Assembly: GCA_965112735.1 (NCBI GenBank)
Contig: OZ218954.1
Coordinates: 4,030,001-4,094,000 of the forward strand
Origin: Phaeosaccion multiseriatum
Taxonomy: Eukaryota; Ochrophyta, other classes
Reading direction: 5' to 3'
Length of the DNA stretch: 64,000 nucleotides
The notes beneath the pieces were generated by a model. The model was given only the letters and a program-made list of their open reading frames with translations, was not told where the DNA came from and ran no database searches. The position numbers and the translations under genes were made by a program. Positions within the stretch are counted from its first letter, which is position 1; each line of letters begins with the position of its first letter. Positions 62,133 through 64,000 of the stretch are shown one piece after another.

Positions 62133-64000
62133 GTCTTATTAGCTGGCTGGCTTGCTACTGTATCATGACCACCGTCTCGAAGCCAACTTCCTCTAAGTTC
62201 ACCGCCAACCGCACTCCCTCCCCAAATACAATGTCATCATCGTCTTCCCCCGTGTAGGGTAGCACAGTCGGCCCCTCCCAGTAGGAGGCCACTGCCGGCA
62301 TCTCGGGGCAGCTCTGTGCAGGCAGGCCGAGCTCCGAGCACTCCTCAGCGGCGTTGCTGTGAGCGGCACGGGAGGGAGAGATTGGTGGGACGGTGAGTTG
62401 TAAGACGTCCACAGCGACTCCAAAGGGACCAGGCAGAGGAGAAGGCCGTGCGGAGTGAAGGGAAGCAGGTCGGGGCAGTGAAGGTGAGCGAAGGGGAGAA
62501 CCAAACGCAAGAAGAGAATGAAGTAACCAATGAAGGTGAAATTCCCGCGAAGAGCAGGGCCAGTGGGCACGCCCAGAGAGAAAGAGGGAGAGCGCATTCA
62601 ACAAGAAAGCCTTTTGCGCGTGCTGAGCGGCATCAGGAGACGATCAGCCCCTCCCCAACCCCCCCGTGTTGTGTGACGGGGACACTGCACTGTGCTCACC
62701 ATGCATCCTCTTCCTCCGAGATGCAGCACGACGTGGCAGTCTCGGCACTTAAATATGAGGTGCGCTCCTGCAGAGGATCAGACAAAGAGGTTGAGCGGCG
62801 TGCGTGCGTGGCGGCAACAGACAGACACTTCACTCGTCATTCGTAAGCACCCCCCCATCAATGGAGAGAGGCAGGCAGTAAGCAAGCACTTGCGTACTCC
62901 AGGCCCGTGCCAGCGAACCGCTTGGCGAAGTATTCTCCTCACCAGCGCTTGGCAGGCCCGTGCGGTTTCGCAAGTCACTCGAGAGTGACCCTGGGCACTG
63001 ATGGAAGAGCAAGAAGCTTCGCCACTGCACATCGCACTCGCGCAGCACGAATCGGAGTCCTGTCTTCCCTCTCCTTGCAGAGACTCGCACAGGTTGATAC
63101 CCTGGGGAGCGGAGCACGAGACGCACGAAAAGCAACAGTCAGTTTCAGGAGGCAGAAGCCAGTACGGGGCGGAAGAGCGAGCACGAGCGAGAGAGCAGAG
63201 CCGCGTATCGGAATTTTGTAACACTCAGCAATGCTTCTTCGTCTCTCTCACCATGCAGCTGTTTGGTCCCCGGCACAAAGCGGTGGACTGATTCAGAAGA
63301 GCTGCGCGATAGCATGCGTAATCGCCCTCACAAGCCACACGTGAAGTCCCGCTGAAGGTGGGAAGGTCACAGCTGTCCTCCCCGCTGCAGACCACGTTAC
63401 AGTTCTCAAACGTCTTGAAGGAGGGCTCGGGGTCCCACACGCTACTGCAGGCATTGGAATCTGCCCCCTCTGCCGTGGGCAGGAAGGGGGCGGAGCAGAC
63501 AAAGCTCCTGTCCTCCGTGGGGTCGCAGGCGCACGTTTCGTACAGGCCACGAATGGTCGCGTCCTCCCGATACGCGTTAGCATCTCCGGTGAAGCGCACG
63601 CACGCCTCTTTGAAGCTGAGGCTGCTGCCTCCCCCGCTGAGAGGGGCAAGGCCGAGCGCTGACAGCCCCAGCTTCAAGCCAATCATGATTCACACGTAGT
63701 CTGCCCTGGAGCTTAGCGAGAGCGACGTGTGCGGGGGGAGTGGAAGAGACCTGATGGAGGGATGAAAGTGGGAGGGGGGAAGCAAATCAGCACCAACCTC
63801 GATTCCCCTGCGATTCGACAAGGATAGAGGGTCCTCGCGGTCGTGCTACAGAGATAAAAAATAGAAGTACGAGATAGAATGCCAAGATGAACGGGAGCGC
63901 GTATATTGCAGCGAGCTTCCCTGAACTCCCCCTCAGCAGGCGCAAAAACGCAGCGCCTGGCTGCCTGCAAAATAGACTTACCTTTGCCTGCTCCAAGGAT
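62133..64000. repeat. Segmental duplication, copy B (continues past window)
   Basis: Matches 52966-54834 base for base except scattered substitutions and small indels. The left boundary is sharp, at GTCTTATTAGCTGG (62133). The right boundary lies outside the window. It contains Cys-rich gene copy 3. Confidence 0.92.
62155..63686 (-). CDS. Secreted Cys-rich protein, C-G-x-x-S-C repeat family, copy 3
   Basis: Four exons in phase: 63686-63252, 63101-62943, 62767-62700, 62356-62155; 287 residues. It differs from copy 2 at a handful of residues (e.g. YREDATIRG versus YRGDTTIRG, SGEDSCDLPTFSG versus SGKDSCDLTTFSG, AAEECSELG versus AAGECSELG). Some of its differences agree with copy 1 (EDAT, GEDSC), hinting at gene conversion among the three. 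Canonical splice sites, intact leader MIGLKLGLSALGLAPLSGG. Same unknown extracellular role as copy 2. Confidence 0.78.

Overview
This is a gene-dense nuclear window from a eukaryote with many short spliceosomal introns (GT-AG plus one GC-AG). The best guess is a photosynthetic stramenopile (ochrophyte) alga, possibly of the brown-algal or xanthophyte side. Reasons: the EttA-type ABC-F protein at 40985-47901 starts with a signal peptide followed by an A-F motif, the hallmark of secondary red-derived plastid import; there is a type II Golgi sulfotransferase; and there are large stramenopile-style LRR, ankyrin and C-x4-C...GGVC-x2-HG zinc-motif families. The organism assignment is inference; no rRNA, tRNA or organellar sequence was seen.

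Layout. 0-8 kb: an LRR gene and a tandem cluster of minus-strand ankyrin/BTB-like genes, two intact (2776-4827, 5238-7313) and two broken (1-345, 2250-2470). 8-13.4 kb: a ten-exon sulfotransferase ending in a PAN/Apple-like domain. 14.4-21 kb: a NEK-type kinase with a huge Gly/Ala-rich N-terminus. 22.3-22.7 kb: a 400-bp fold-back element. 24.4-33.5 kb: three housekeeping genes, SAR1 (-), FRA10AC1 (-) and a NOG1/Obg-type GTPase (+), the last two divergent. 33.7-38.5 kb: a dispersed plus-strand copy of the ankyrin/BTB family and an unrelated ankyrin gene. 38.8-39.65 kb: two inverted-repeat structures. 39.9-47.9 kb: a membrane protein and plastid EttA, divergent with only 72 bp between start codons. 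48-64 kb: an accessory region made of small secreted-protein families (Lys/Gly micro-exon proteins; Cys-rich C-G-x-x-S-C proteins), gene fragments, chimeras, a recent segmental duplication (52966-54834 = 62133-64000) and a 230-bp tandem repeat whose units are hairpins made of two opposed copies of a zinc-motif coding module.

Exon models were built by hand from splice signals, reading phase and family similarity; all multi-exon models given with full exon lists close in frame unless stated. The first two thirds read as ordinary housekeeping plus tandem families. The last 16 kb looks like an actively rearranging nursery of secreted proteins. Two short motifs (CATCCACTGCCATCC and TATCACCAACTGC) are scattered over many introns and some exons and are not explained by any annotated feature.
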